Origin: a virus
Direction: 5' to 3' (one strand)
IMG/VR virus record: IMGVR_UViG_3300035698_011903
Coordinates: 1-22,056 of that record
Length of the DNA stretch: 22,056 nucleotides
A model generated the notes under the pieces. The model was given only the letters and a program-made list of their open reading frames with translations, did no database searches and had not been told where the DNA came from. Both the position numbers and the translations under genes were made by a program. The first letter of the stretch is position 1, and every line of letters begins with the position of its first letter. Below, piece after piece: positions 12,356 to 21,216 of this stretch.

Positions 12356-13105
12356 CTACTGCTGGTATGGCTCCCAATAATCGTAATAATTCTCTACTCG
12401 TGATATTTCATAATCTGATAGAACACGATCGTAAATTGTGTACTCACCCATACCGCCAGAGAAGAATCGGCCTGCAACATTATTTTGTGAGCCCAGATAA
12501 ATAGTTGCAGCATCATCACGCGCACCTGTCGGACCTGTAACAGTGTTTTCCAGTTCGCCGTTAACATATATTTTCTCTAAACCTGTAGTAGATTTGCGAG
12601 TCCACGTGATAACATAGTTCTGGTTTAAAGAGTGCGCTCCACTAGCCATCGTGGTATCAGGGTTACCTATACCAGCAAGGAATTTTCCATTTGTGCCCAT
12701 AGCTAAACCAAAGTCGTCTACGACCGTCGCTGTTTCTGCGCTCATTATACCTCTACCAGAAAACCAGTTGTCACTAGAGCCATTAGCAGCAGGACGGCAA
12801 GCCATAGTAATTGTAAAGTCGTTCTGGAAAGTGTTAGGGTTCGCAAAAACTAACCTATCGTTAGTGCCATCAAAAGTTAATCCGGCTTTATTACCCATTG
12901 CGCTTGTACTGTATGTAGGTTTGTTACCTGTTGTACCTTCAGTAGCAGAAGCAACGCCAGCCACTTTATTAGCCCAAATACCACAACGGTTAGAGCCATC
13001 CAAGGAAAGGTCGTCTGTGTTTCTGGCACTTCCCCAAGCTGCTAAGCCGGGTATTTCATTTAGTAAATTTTTAGCTTTTAGTAAATTTAGTAGCTGTGAT
13101 GGCAT
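12356..13105 (-). CDS. LamG/concanavalin-like lectin domain protein, likely receptor-binding, 249 aa
   Basis: From about residue 70 to 245 the protein reads as a LamG-type beta sandwich: AGLTFDGTNDRLVFANPNTF, FTITMACRP, NYVITWTRKST, EKIYVNGELENTVTG, ATIYLGSQNN, FFSGGMGEYTIYDRVLSDYE. These strands and the final IYDRVLSDYEI signature are diagnostic. Such domains bind sugars, so in the tail-fibre cluster it is probably a receptor-binding or cell-adhesion protein. The ATG at 13105 has AAGG eight bases upstream and is preferred over GTG 13108. Confidence 0.85.
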   Translation of the reverse strand: MPSQLLNLLKAKNLLNEIPGLAAWGSARNTDDLSLDGSNRCGIWANKVAGVASATEGTTGNKPTYSTSAMGNKAGLTFDGTNDRLVFANPNTFQNDFTITMACRPAANGSSDNWFSGRGIMSAETATVVDDFGLAMGTNGKFLAGIGNPDTTMASGAHSLNQNYVITWTRKSTTGLEKIYVNGELENTVTGPTGARDDAATIYLGSQNNVAGRFFSGGMGEYTIYDRVLSDYEISRVENYYDYWEPYQQ

Positions 13106-13138
13106 CACACAAACCTTTTTAAACTATTGTTTTGATAT

Positions 13139-13633
13139 TTATAAAATATTTATTTTAGTTGCTGCCATATATGCTTTATCTATATTTTCATCATTTAGAT
13201 AAGTTACGGAAGTTTCTGCTATTTTATTTATCTCTTTAGGAATGAGGTAGGGTATTTCTTTTATATTAGACATACCTTCGAGTTCTTTTTTTACCGCCTC
13301 TGGTAATTCTCTAAGAGCCTTCTTTTGTTCGCTTACATCCTTGCCCTTTAGCTGCTCGCGATCTAACTCACGCATCTTTATATTACGCAATGCACGTATA
13401 CGACTCATTTGGATATCACGTGCTTTTTCTATACATATATCTATGGTCTTGGTGTTTGAATTATATGTCCAGGCCGCTCTAAATATGCGGTCAATAGGTA
13501 TATTTTTTTTATCTACTATGTGCCATTTTACTCCAGCAGGAATATCTTTCTTAGCCTGTTCAACGTCACCAAATGGAATAATTATCTGGTAGTTCCCTTC
13601 TTTGTCCTTAAATATGATTCTTTTGTCCGTCAT
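13139..13633 (-). CDS. Phage tail-fibre-associated protein, 164 aa
   Basis: The pattern of KDKEGNYQIIIPFGDV, VDKKNIPIDRIFRAAWTYN, KARDIQMSRIRALRNIKMRE and KKALRELPE is shared by small proteins encoded next to fibre genes in many phages (from memory, without a named family). The N-terminal part is probably a beta domain, followed by a long basic helix. A chaperone or fibre-attachment role is plausible from position. AGGG lies ahead of ATG. It is separated by only four bases from the upstream fibre gene. Confidence 0.75.
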   Translation of the reverse strand: MTDKRIIFKDKEGNYQIIIPFGDVEQAKKDIPAGVKWHIVDKKNIPIDRIFRAAWTYNSNTKTIDICIEKARDIQMSRIRALRNIKMRELDREQLKGKDVSEQKKALRELPEAVKKELEGMSNIKEIPYLIPKEINKIAETSVTYLNDENIDKAYMAATKINIL

Positions 13634-13637
13634 TACT

Positions 13638-14741
13638 CTACCCTATAATCATTAAATTTAGATGTGCTGGATCTCTATGACTACCGCCCAGAGACGTATT
13701 TTCAACTGTTATATTAGATGTAGTTCTTGGGGTTGTCGTGCTCTCTGAGGCTGCATTGTTACTGGATACATTAGGAATGCTTCCAGACATAACACATATG
13801 TAGTTGGCATTAGGCTGAGTACTAGAGAAGTTAACTGTAAACCTACCTGTTCCTAAATCTGTTATACTGGAAATACCTCTGTTTGCTCTTATCGTAGGCC
13901 CAGTTCCATCAAAATTAACATATCTACTTATTATGCCAGGATGATATTGAAGGCTTGCCGCATCAGGGTATTTATTACTAGTCTCCGAAGTTACCTCGGA
14001 TGATGTCGCTTTCTCTACTATTCCTGCAGTGGTAGTGGTTGCTGCAGATGGCGCGGGAGCCAAATCAATAATCCCTTGTACCGTATCAGTCTTAGGAGCG
14101 TTGCTATCACTAGTATCATAAAATGTTATTTTATCAGATAGAGCTATTGTCTCGTCTGATTTTCCTGCCAGATCAGCTGGCACTAAATCAACAATTCCTT
14201 GAACAGTATCACGCTTTAAACTTCCGCTATCACTAACATCACTTAATAATATAGAATCACCAGTTGCTATTTCTACTTCTGTTTTTCTGATGATAAACTC
14301 ATTGCCTATACTTAGCAGCGCCAATTCCCTTTCATCGGTGATATCAGAGTTAGCTATCTCAGTCATGCTAGTAGTTAAAGAGATTTGTGCGATTGGCAAA
14401 TATCCACTTGCAATACTAGGCGCTACAGGGCTTGCCGCCTCACTACCTGTGATAACTGATACTATACCGTTTGATTGGGATATAACCACACGATCAATAC
14501 GTGGGTTGGTAGATGGTGCAGTAATTGTTGTAGTGTTTTGAGCAGAAACATTGGTTATATCAGTTCCACCGATATATATCGCACCTGCCAGAACTTTTAC
14601 AGTCATGTTTGTAGTGGCTTGCGCTTGGCAATTAAATTGACCCGCTATCTTATTTAAAATAGCGATGGAGTTATCTATATTTGTTTTATAGGCAGTGCCA
14701 CCCTGAGAAGTAAAATCAGGTTGTGTGAATGGTGATGTCAT
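13638..14741 (-). CDS. Tail fibre protein, 367 aa
   Basis: The N-terminal 150 residues look like a fibre attachment domain: MTSPFTQPDFTSQGGTAYKT, then AGAIYIGGTDI and NPRIDRVVI, and ISLTTSMTEIANSDITDERE. The middle has two copies of a module ending DTVQGI(V/I)DLxPA, and TTTAGIVEKATSSEV is a classic fibre motif. The C-terminus is Ser/Thr/Asn-rich beta structure, likely exposed. It is placed directly after the J-like tip gene, two bases away. It probably contacts the host receptor. Confidence 0.87.
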   Translation of the reverse strand: MTSPFTQPDFTSQGGTAYKTNIDNSIAILNKIAGQFNCQAQATTNMTVKVLAGAIYIGGTDITNVSAQNTTTITAPSTNPRIDRVVISQSNGIVSVITGSEAASPVAPSIASGYLPIAQISLTTSMTEIANSDITDERELALLSIGNEFIIRKTEVEIATGDSILLSDVSDSGSLKRDTVQGIVDLVPADLAGKSDETIALSDKITFYDTSDSNAPKTDTVQGIIDLAPAPSAATTTTAGIVEKATSSEVTSETSNKYPDAASLQYHPGIISRYVNFDGTGPTIRANRGISSITDLGTGRFTVNFSSTQPNANYICVMSGSIPNVSSNNAASESTTTPRTTSNITVENTSLGGSHRDPAHLNLMIIG

Positions 14742-14742
14742 T

Positions 14743-17511
14743 TTAAACGCCTGTTAATGTTATGTTTACCTGGCCCCCAACATCGATACCAGAGGAGTTG
14801 AATATTTGCACCTTGCAGCTTGTTGTTGTAACGCTACTGTATGTCGCGTACAAAGCTGATGTGCTATTAACGCTTACTTGTATATTTGGTGTAAGATTAA
14901 ATTGCCTTATGTTGTAATCGCTATATGTGATTATCGTTCCACCACTAGCAGCGATTGTAACATCACCAGTTTTTTCAATACGCTCAACTGCATCCGCTAC
15001 AACTGTGAATTTTTGAATATATGGCACTGCTATGTCGTTTGTGGTAATTATTTTGTACTTTACATACCTTGCTGTTACCGTACCAATCGTCCAGTCTTCA
15101 AATGCACTTGGATTAGGCGAGTTGCCGTATGCCACTTGAAAATCATAATCAGGAACACCTGACTCACCCACTCCTACTGCAACCGCAATTGGATTGGCAT
15201 ACATCCGTACCACGGTAATGAATCCCAAGTCAATTTCACCTGTGATGTAAGTACTTGTCGTTTCTGAATTTAATACATAGGTGTCAAAAACATCAAAATT
15301 ATCACCTGAGCTATCTCCATTAGAGCTTTCTGGTACTAACCGACCAGATACATCGTGTATCAACGTATTGCTTAATGAGCCTACCCAGCGTGGGCTTTGT
15401 GCCAACGATTGAATAATATCGTATGTATTGATAATAGTTACATCAAATGAAGTATAGTTAGCAGATTCATTCCCACTAGTATCAACCGCTTTTATCGCCA
15501 CTGTATGGCTACCTGGAGGAAGCCCTGCATTTGTAACAAGGGTTCCTTTTGTTGCTTTAGTTAGTACGTTAGCATCCTCCCAAACAAAAGTACCTTGTGC
15601 CGAAAATCTTATTTCAAACCCCTGAACATCCTTGTCGCTTATATTATTCCAACGAAACGTAGTAACATTGCCATTTTGTTGCGCAGTAAAGCCAATTACA
15701 TCGCTTGGTGCAGCAGTTTTTCCTATAACAGTATGAGTACTTGATGTTGACCACTGCGATTTAATACCAAGTTGATTAATGAAGCGAGCACGTACAATAT
15801 AATTTTGACCATCTTCTACATCTAAAATATAATGAAAAGATTCAGCTCCATCAACATAACCAGCCTTTAAAAAATCGCTATCACCACTTTTTTGATATTG
15901 AATCTCTACCTGACCACCATCTATAACAAAAATATTAGTAGATTGTGTCCAACTAGCCTTTATGCGTGAAAATACAGTTCCATCTTGCCTGATAAACAGT
16001 TCATTTGTACCGCTAGTAAGCGTTAAGCTAACCGGAGCAGTCACACTATAAGGTGATGGTAAGTTAGTATTAGGGGAGTCATTTCCTTGCCCCTCGTCAC
16101 TGCTTGACCATGAATAACTAGAGCTGGCATCCTCTTGCAAGCGCAAAGATATTTCACCACCAGGCTCTAGTATCCATGACATGACTCTAAATACTTTATT
16201 AGACCAGCCAAGTGTTGCATTTGTTACTTTTACAGTGTCGTTAGCACGTAGTTGCATTGCATTAGCGTTGCATTGAAGGGTTGTAACAATTCCTTGTCGC
16301 GACTTTAATAGTAAAATCTTAGCTATACGCTGAGCACGAATAATATCTGTTTCAAAGGGCAGTTCAATATCTGTTATTAATTCTTCGCCACCGTCCTCAG
16401 TAACATAAGTACTGCTTGTCTGTGGTGGAAAGTCCGTAGGTTGCCACTGCTTTTCTGGAGATACAAATACACCACTTACTTTATTAAACCGCTCTCTCTT
16501 GCCTGGCCTTGAAACTAATACACCTTGACCTACTATCCAATCATTATCTATCGTAAGTGTTGGTGTTGCGTATGCTCCAGGATTTATATTATATGTTCCT
16601 GTAGTAAATGTTATATTACCAGCGATACTACTTAACAGCTTATCCATGTTTCTAGATACCTGGTCTTTTGTTGATAAAACACCATTACACGCATAACGCT
16701 TTTGTGTGCCTCCCCCTTCAAGACTAACATTTTCATCACATGTGTTTGCTGCTGCAGATATTTGCGTATCATCAAGATCACCTGATGTTGCGCCTATTCC
16801 ATAACTACTATTTGCAAGATAATCACGTATACATAATGCTGCATTGCTGCTATATGCAGTTGAAGTAGTTCGTGGGTCATATACCTTTTTACCCTTTATA
16901 ATAAAAGATATATTAGGTATTCCATTTGGAAACACATCAACACTTTTACGCAAGCGTATATATGCATAAGCAATTCCGCGCAGTCTGTGATTAGAAGTCC
17001 ACTCCTCTACCTCACTAACAAGGTCACTATCGGCAGATTGATTATTTGTGCCTAAATGTTTTTTAACACGAACATATGAAGTGCTATCGGCATAATAAGG
17101 TGCTTCATCAGCTTCTCCATTACTATCAAGGCTTACGGTATTTTCATCAAAATACATTTCTCCAATTTCCTGCACCTCATGCCCTGCTAGAGATATGATA
17201 AGATGCAAATATGTAACGCCGTTTGACTCTGAGGTGTCAGCATAAACTAAAGCTCCAGATACTTTTACTTGACCATATAAAACCCTGTGAGACTCAACAG
17301 ATGATTTTATAATAAGACTACGATTTCCAGCATCGATACTAAACGACGGACTTTGTATGTCATCTTTAAATATAGCCGCTCCGGCAAATCCAATGGCAGA
17401 TGCTACCGCCGCACCAACCAAGGCCGCGCCAATTGCACCAACAGTTGCTACCGTGGCAGTAGTGGCGGCAGCGGCAGCTACAGCAGCTACGAAAGGTATA
17501 GCTGGAGGCAA
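14743..17511 (-). CDS. Tail tip attachment protein, J/host-specificity type, 922 aa
   Basis: The protein begins with a very Ala/Val-rich hydrophobic stretch (about 1-50), usual in this family, where it may contact the membrane or TMP. Tip domains follow: EIGEMYFDENTVSL, HRLRGIAYAYIRLRKSVDVF, PNISFIIKGKKVYDPRT, NPAALxLRDYL-like AALCIRDYLANSSYGIGA, QWQPTDFPP, and RAQRIAKILLLKSRQ. Residues about 605-700 are a fibronectin type III domain (VIGFTAQQNGNVTTFRW ... GSHTVAIKAVDTSGN). The C-terminus is a beta-rich region. The start is TTG at 17511, supported by GGAG eight bases upstream. It forms the distal end of the tail and recognises the host. Confidence 0.92.
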   Translation of the reverse strand: MPPAIPFVAAVAAAAATTATVATVGAIGAALVGAAVASAIGFAGAAIFKDDIQSPSFSIDAGNRSLIIKSSVESHRVLYGQVKVSGALVYADTSESNGVTYLHLIISLAGHEVQEIGEMYFDENTVSLDSNGEADEAPYYADSTSYVRVKKHLGTNNQSADSDLVSEVEEWTSNHRLRGIAYAYIRLRKSVDVFPNGIPNISFIIKGKKVYDPRTTSTAYSSNAALCIRDYLANSSYGIGATSGDLDDTQISAAANTCDENVSLEGGGTQKRYACNGVLSTKDQVSRNMDKLLSSIAGNITFTTGTYNINPGAYATPTLTIDNDWIVGQGVLVSRPGKRERFNKVSGVFVSPEKQWQPTDFPPQTSSTYVTEDGGEELITDIELPFETDIIRAQRIAKILLLKSRQGIVTTLQCNANAMQLRANDTVKVTNATLGWSNKVFRVMSWILEPGGEISLRLQEDASSSYSWSSSDEGQGNDSPNTNLPSPYSVTAPVSLTLTSGTNELFIRQDGTVFSRIKASWTQSTNIFVIDGGQVEIQYQKSGDSDFLKAGYVDGAESFHYILDVEDGQNYIVRARFINQLGIKSQWSTSSTHTVIGKTAAPSDVIGFTAQQNGNVTTFRWNNISDKDVQGFEIRFSAQGTFVWEDANVLTKATKGTLVTNAGLPPGSHTVAIKAVDTSGNESANYTSFDVTIINTYDIIQSLAQSPRWVGSLSNTLIHDVSGRLVPESSNGDSSGDNFDVFDTYVLNSETTSTYITGEIDLGFITVVRMYANPIAVAVGVGESGVPDYDFQVAYGNSPNPSAFEDWTIGTVTARYVKYKIITTNDIAVPYIQKFTVVADAVERIEKTGDVTIAASGGTIITYSDYNIRQFNLTPNIQVSVNSTSALYATYSSVTTTSCKVQIFNSSGIDVGGQVNITLTGV

Positions 17512-17512
17512 T

Positions 17513-17923
17513 TTATATACTCCAAACTCTTATTGCTAACTTTATAGGCAAAATTACTAGGCCATCATTTGTTGTTAATGACATAAAACTTTCACCTACG
17601 CACAAGCCAAGAGCGTGTTCGCCATTTTCTGTTTGACTGTGTAAGACAACATCACCACGCTTTGCAAAGGCTACGGGCACTTGCTCAAATAATGAATTTA
17701 AATACTCATTTAATCCGCCCTTGCCATATTTTTTTATAGCTATCGCTGCGCCGCGAGCAGTTTTATATTTACCTCTAAAAGGTGAGGCAAAATCTTTATC
17801 TGTCATAGATAGTACAGCATTGGCAACAAAAAGAGAGCAGTCATGCTCACCCCATAAAAAAGGTTTTTTATCGATGTTCTCAAGATATTCATACAGCCTT
17901 TCAGGCCAATCTTCATTTCTCAT
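17513..17923 (-). CDS. NlpC/P60-like (DUF6950-type) tail protein, 136 aa
   Basis: The protein has the usual W...RL start (MRNEDWPERLYEYLE), then FLWGEHDCSLFVANAV with the candidate catalytic Cys29. It continues with SPFRGKYKTARGA, RGDVVLH and GEHALGLCVG with a candidate catalytic His103. In phages and gene transfer agents such a gene lies just before the tip gene and is thought to act on peptidoglycan during entry. The ATG at 17923 overlaps the previous stop (TAATG) and was chosen over TTG 17929. The end lies one base before the tip gene's start codon. Confidence 0.85.
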   Translation of the reverse strand: MRNEDWPERLYEYLENIDKKPFLWGEHDCSLFVANAVLSMTDKDFASPFRGKYKTARGAAIAIKKYGKGGLNEYLNSLFEQVPVAFAKRGDVVLHSQTENGEHALGLCVGESFMSLTTNDGLVILPIKLAIRVWSI

Positions 17924-18474
17924 TACCAAAATATCCTTTTATTTGTTGTTTGCTCAACAAACTCCAACCCAACATCTCCAGCGAATCGTGACAATTGAGT
18001 TTCGTTGTTATATCTTAGAACTTTTTTTCGATCCCAATCTGCTCTTAAATCAACAGCCTCTAATTTGATTGACGCATCATTAGCCCCAAGGCTTATAGCT
18101 TGCTTGTCAAGGCGACCTTTGAACATAACTACAGGGCTACTGATTAATTCCCATTCACTATCTAAAAATGCCATGAACAAAGTTATTCTACGCCCTAGAT
18201 AATCTTCGCCAAGAGCACTACTAATGCTTGCAGATGGTATCCCAGATAAAGTTACTGATATGCGGTTAGGCTCATTTGTTGTCTCCTCATCTACCGAGGA
18301 AACCCCACCATAACTGCCAACGCCCAAATAATCGTTGCTATCATATGTAATAGTTCTCGATGCGTTAGTGGCATAAATATTACCGCCATCATATTCAAGT
18401 TTAAATAGAAAGAACCAGCGGTTAACTGCTGCTGACACCTCAGCCTTTACTTCATTACTTAGAGTTCTTGTCAT
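17923..18474 (-). CDS. Baseplate hub-like protein, DUF2163-type, 183 aa
   Basis: Motifs of this tail family are visible: WFFLFKLEYDGGNIYATNAS, the YDSNDYLGVGSYGGVSSVDE strand pair, RISVTLSGIPSASISSAL, GRRITLFMAFLD, and VMFKGRLDKQAIS. The last segment (FVEQTTNKRIFW) is the usual end before the peptidase gene. It occupies the slot of GTA gp13, part of the hub under the tail tube. ATGA overlap with the upstream gene shows coupled translation. Confidence 0.85.
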   Translation of the reverse strand: MTRTLSNEVKAEVSAAVNRWFFLFKLEYDGGNIYATNASRTITYDSNDYLGVGSYGGVSSVDEETTNEPNRISVTLSGIPSASISSALGEDYLGRRITLFMAFLDSEWELISSPVVMFKGRLDKQAISLGANDASIKLEAVDLRADWDRKKVLRYNNETQLSRFAGDVGLEFVEQTTNKRIFW

Positions 18475-19082
18475 GAAAAAACCTCATAACCTGCAAGAGT
18501 TACCTGGTATAAGCCGTTATGATCTACGTCCCATGCGGCCATGTCGTCATTTAATGCAATCATAGGAACTTTTGCATTACTTACTATTATTGTCGTGTTG
18601 TCTGGAGGAGTAGCCCTAAGTGGAGGCTCAAAATTAATTGTTGCATCCCCACTACTATCACTGGTAACTGTCGATACCACCATTTTAAGCTCACCATTTA
18701 CACTAAAATAATCCCCTGCCAGCAAATAAGAAGTAGCACTTACCGGCAACCCATCTACATTAATAGAAGAACCCGTTTGGCTGCCACCATCTACTAATGG
18801 TGTGCCTGGGGCAGATGAAGATGAACCACGTGGAGTAATGCCAGCTGGATCATAAGCTTCAAATCTATTTATACGGCCTTTAAGGTTAGCAAGAAATGCC
18901 TGAAATAATGCTATTTCATCTCTTTTATGTAATGTAAATTGATATTGCGCTGTCCACCTTGCTCCATCAAGTTCGCGGCGTTGTGTGGCGCGTGAAAATG
19001 GGCTTTCAAAAGCTTGTGTATTATAACTTAAACCAAAACGAAAGCCACGAATGCGAATTGATGGTATGCTAAAGTCAGTCAT
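18471..19082 (-). CDS. Distal tail/minor tail protein, 203 aa
   Basis: The fold is beta-rich and matches a tail protein common in siphoviruses: PSIRIRGFRFGLSYNTQAFE, SPFSRATQRRELDGARWTAQ, FQAFLANLKGRINRFEAYDP and AGITPRG. A Gly/Ser/Thr middle follows (VDGGSQTGSSINVDG), and then LAGDYFSVNGELKMV. The pattern of an N-terminal half that ends with a short RFEAYDP strand, then a second beta domain starting at LLAGDYF, is typical. The name is from position between the tape measure and hub genes and from remembered sequence pattern. It overlaps both neighbours through ATGA junctions. Confidence 0.82.
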   Translation of the reverse strand: MTDFSIPSIRIRGFRFGLSYNTQAFESPFSRATQRRELDGARWTAQYQFTLHKRDEIALFQAFLANLKGRINRFEAYDPAGITPRGSSSSAPGTPLVDGGSQTGSSINVDGLPVSATSYLLAGDYFSVNGELKMVVSTVTSDSSGDATINFEPPLRATPPDNTTIIVSNAKVPMIALNDDMAAWDVDHNGLYQVTLAGYEVFS

Positions 19083-20662
19083 AAAGCGCCTCTCAAGGTC
19101 CTTGTCATTTTACCGCCTGATTGCATAGCCTCAATTACGCCGCCAAGCGCCTGCTTCTGTATAACAGGCAGCATCCCAGTTATTTCAGCTCTAACAGTTT
19201 GTTGCACTCCAGTAGAAATATTAACATTCTGGGTGAAGTTAACCCCTCCCATACCGCCAAGCTTATTATTGGGTATGATTGTGCCATTAGTACGAGGAAC
19301 AAATAGCTCAGCGCCTTTTTCACCTATAATTGATGGTCGGTTAATTGGTGGCTCTCCGCCTTCTGCAAATGGTTTAAGTGTTGGTGTTGGCACAAAACCG
19401 CCGCCGCCGCCTCCAGAGCTTCCACCACCACCACTAAAAAAGCCACCTATGCCACTACTTATAGCCCCTACAGCTGGTGAAATAACCTGTTGCTGTAGAA
19501 TTGCAGAAGCAATTTGCTGCATTGTCTTGGTAACAATGTCAGCAAAGCTTTTAAAATTTAAAGTGCTAGTTGCAATAGCATCTGAAAGACTGCTACTCAT
19601 CTGATCTGCTGCATACTCTGATTCATTGGCAATAGCTTCAAATGTGATTTGTGCTTCCGATTTAAGTTGCTTGAGCTGTTTTGCAGGGTTTTTTATTCCG
19701 ATATTTGACTCTTCAGAAACTAGAGGCCCTTTTTTTATTTGCTCACCTTTGATTTCAGATGCAAGTTCTTGTATCCTTTTTTTTACTTTTATAATGCTTT
19801 CTTCATATTTTGCGGCAGCTTCATTATCAAAAACACCTTTTGTTGCTTTTCTTAGCTCAAGACCAATTCTAGTTATCGATAATGTCAAAACATTAAATGT
19901 CTTTACTAGCTTTCTAGAAAATTCAATAATAGATTTTAAAATATCAGCAATGCCTATTAGCCCATCGGTTAGCCCTGAGTCACCAATATCTTTTATTAGC
20001 TTGTTAAAAGAATCACCCAAATTAGATAAAGCCACATTTAAGGTGCTGGCTTGATTTGCCATTGCATCTCCAAATGTATTGCTGCCAATTGAGCGTAAAT
20101 AACCTTCTATTTCTTTCGCATTTTTGCCAATAGTAGTACTAACACCCTGAAAAACAAATGTAACTTGCTCCCCTTGTGTCTTAGCTTTTATACCAAACTC
20201 TTTTAGCCTCTCAAACTCTCCTGTTGCTGCATCTGCAACGGCTTCAATAGCTTGATTCAGGCTTTTCCCCATCGCACTTGCAGTATTGCCATAGGACCTC
20301 AAAGCTTCTTCACTGGGCTTTAATCCCAATGCTTTTAGCTTTATAAATGCAGCAACAACTTCTTCTAACTGGAAAGGCGTGGTAGCTGCAAACTCTTGTA
20401 GACCATCAAAGGCTAGCTTTGCTGCCTCTGCGCTACCTGTAACAGTTAATAATGATGCTTCTAGCTTTTCAAAGGTGGTAATAACACTTACAAACCCACG
20501 AGCCGAACCTATAACGGCAATAGCTGCTGATATACTTGCAAAAGCTTTCTTGGTATCAAGAGCAAAGCCCTCAACTTTTTTCTTGCTCTTTTTAATTCCT
20601 GCTTCCAAGCCTTTTGTGTCTGCTTTCATCCGCAGTACTAAGGTTTCTAAATCAATTGCCAT
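19079..20662 (-). CDS. Tape measure protein, 527 aa
   Basis: The N-terminal part resembles the lambda gpH-type tape measure domain: MAIDLETLVLRMKADTKGLE, AGIKKSKKKVEGFA, FEKLEASLLTVTGSAEAAKL, AATTPFQLEEVVAAFIKLKA. A hydrophobic and helical centre (about 240-345) follows, then a Gly-rich stretch. The lambda gpH-like end is FAEGGEPPINRPSIIGEKGA followed by ELFVPRTNGTIIPN. It sets the tail length; at 527 aa it predicts a short to medium tail. The stop overlaps the next start (ATGA), and the start overlaps the chaperone gene by 11 bp. Confidence 0.95.
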   Translation of the reverse strand: MAIDLETLVLRMKADTKGLEAGIKKSKKKVEGFALDTKKAFASISAAIAVIGSARGFVSVITTFEKLEASLLTVTGSAEAAKLAFDGLQEFAATTPFQLEEVVAAFIKLKALGLKPSEEALRSYGNTASAMGKSLNQAIEAVADAATGEFERLKEFGIKAKTQGEQVTFVFQGVSTTIGKNAKEIEGYLRSIGSNTFGDAMANQASTLNVALSNLGDSFNKLIKDIGDSGLTDGLIGIADILKSIIEFSRKLVKTFNVLTLSITRIGLELRKATKGVFDNEAAAKYEESIIKVKKRIQELASEIKGEQIKKGPLVSEESNIGIKNPAKQLKQLKSEAQITFEAIANESEYAADQMSSSLSDAIATSTLNFKSFADIVTKTMQQIASAILQQQVISPAVGAISSGIGGFFSGGGGSSGGGGGGFVPTPTLKPFAEGGEPPINRPSIIGEKGAELFVPRTNGTIIPNNKLGGMGGVNFTQNVNISTGVQQTVRAEITGMLPVIQKQALGGVIEAMQSGGKMTRTLRGAL

Positions 20663-20843
20663 CTTGTTTTACTCTTCTAGTTGGCCTAGCTCGAGGCGAG
20701 TCAAATAACAGTTTTAATGCTTCAGGAGTTATTTCGCTTTCTGGCTCAACACCTTTAGATTCAAAGTAAGCATCATGGCACAGCCAAAATTCTAATGGTG
20801 TCATTAACCAGAATTCAGATGGTTGAATGCGCAGTACAGCCAC
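20652..20843 (-). CDS. Downstream half of the tail assembly chaperone (T-like part)
   Basis: The segment VLRIQPSEFWLMTPLEFWLC matches small GTA-type tail chaperones placed before the tape measure (rcc01693-like, with the LxPxEFWxMTPxE pattern). The first possible start is a GTG at 20843 without any ribosome binding site. The frame is open further upstream and meets the 108-aa gene exactly in its -1 frame at an A9-G slip site. I therefore think it is translated mainly as the C-terminal part of a frameshift fusion of about 183 aa (102 + 18 + 63 residues). Confidence 0.85.
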   Translation of the reverse strand: MAVLRIQPSEFWLMTPLEFWLCHDAYFESKGVEPESEITPEALKLLFDSPRARPTRRVKQDGN

Positions 20844-20875
20844 AGAAAAGCCATAAAAAAATTCACAGAAAGGTT

Positions 20876-21202
20876 TTACTTTTTCTGTGTTGTCTGCTTT
20901 TTTTTTGAACCAAATTTGCTGCTACCATTTAATGTGACTGCAACAAGGTCTGATATATTCTTTATATGGCTAGCTAATCCGTCTTTGAAAATTGCCTCAC
21001 CAATTTCATCTTTTGAAAGAGTGCAGTTAACAATTGTGTTGTGGTATACGCATATAATGTCGTCATAGGAAAAATTACTCTCGAATATATCAGAAGCAAT
21101 TTTTAACATTGGCTTGCCAAAATCCTGCTCAACCTTCTTAATATTTCTAAACTTTGGTACTAGTGTGTATTTATCGCCGTCAAGCGTTATATTTATATCC
21201 AT
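20876..21202 (-). CDS. Tail assembly chaperone, GTA gp10-type (G-like part), 108 aa
   Basis: This is a small protein with the usual beta start (MDINITLDGDKYTLVPKFRN) and helical middle (KVEQDFGKPMLKIASDIFES, then IYHNTIV-like VYHNTIVNCTL). It lies between tail tube and tape measure, the slot of the lambda G/T chaperones. The protein ends SKKKQTTQKK; the lysine run is coded by an A9 tract that also serves as slip site. AGG precedes the ATG at eight bases. It should coat the tape measure during tail assembly. Confidence 0.85.
   Translation of the reverse strand: MDINITLDGDKYTLVPKFRNIKKVEQDFGKPMLKIASDIFESNFSYDDIICVYHNTIVNCTLSKDEIGEAIFKDGLASHIKNISDLVAVTLNGSSKFGSKKKQTTQKK
20897..20906 (-). other. 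Programmed -1 ribosomal frameshift site (A AAA AAG)
   Basis: The minus strand carries nine A followed by G. In the chaperone frame the codons are TCA AAA AAA AAG, so the heptamer A AAA AAG (20903-20897) is in phase, the same as in E. coli dnaX. Slipping back one base leads to GCA GAC AAC and onward without a stop into the EFW frame at 20843. This is the expected arrangement for G/GT chaperones of long-tailed phages. Confidence 0.85.
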
Positions 21203-21216
21203 AATTTACCTATTAT

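Noticed and set aside
12291-12407. Short hydrophobic minus-strand frame across the 80-bp gap after the LamG gene (contains GAIPAVVIFTGATTDIDRL)
   Set aside because: It has no ATG or GTG; only an internal TTG without a ribosome binding site could start it, and half of it overlaps the LamG gene in another frame.
19233-20054. Long plus-strand frames opposite the tape measure gene
   Set aside because: These are mirror images of the low-complexity and helical codons of the tape measure gene, with no ribosome binding sites.
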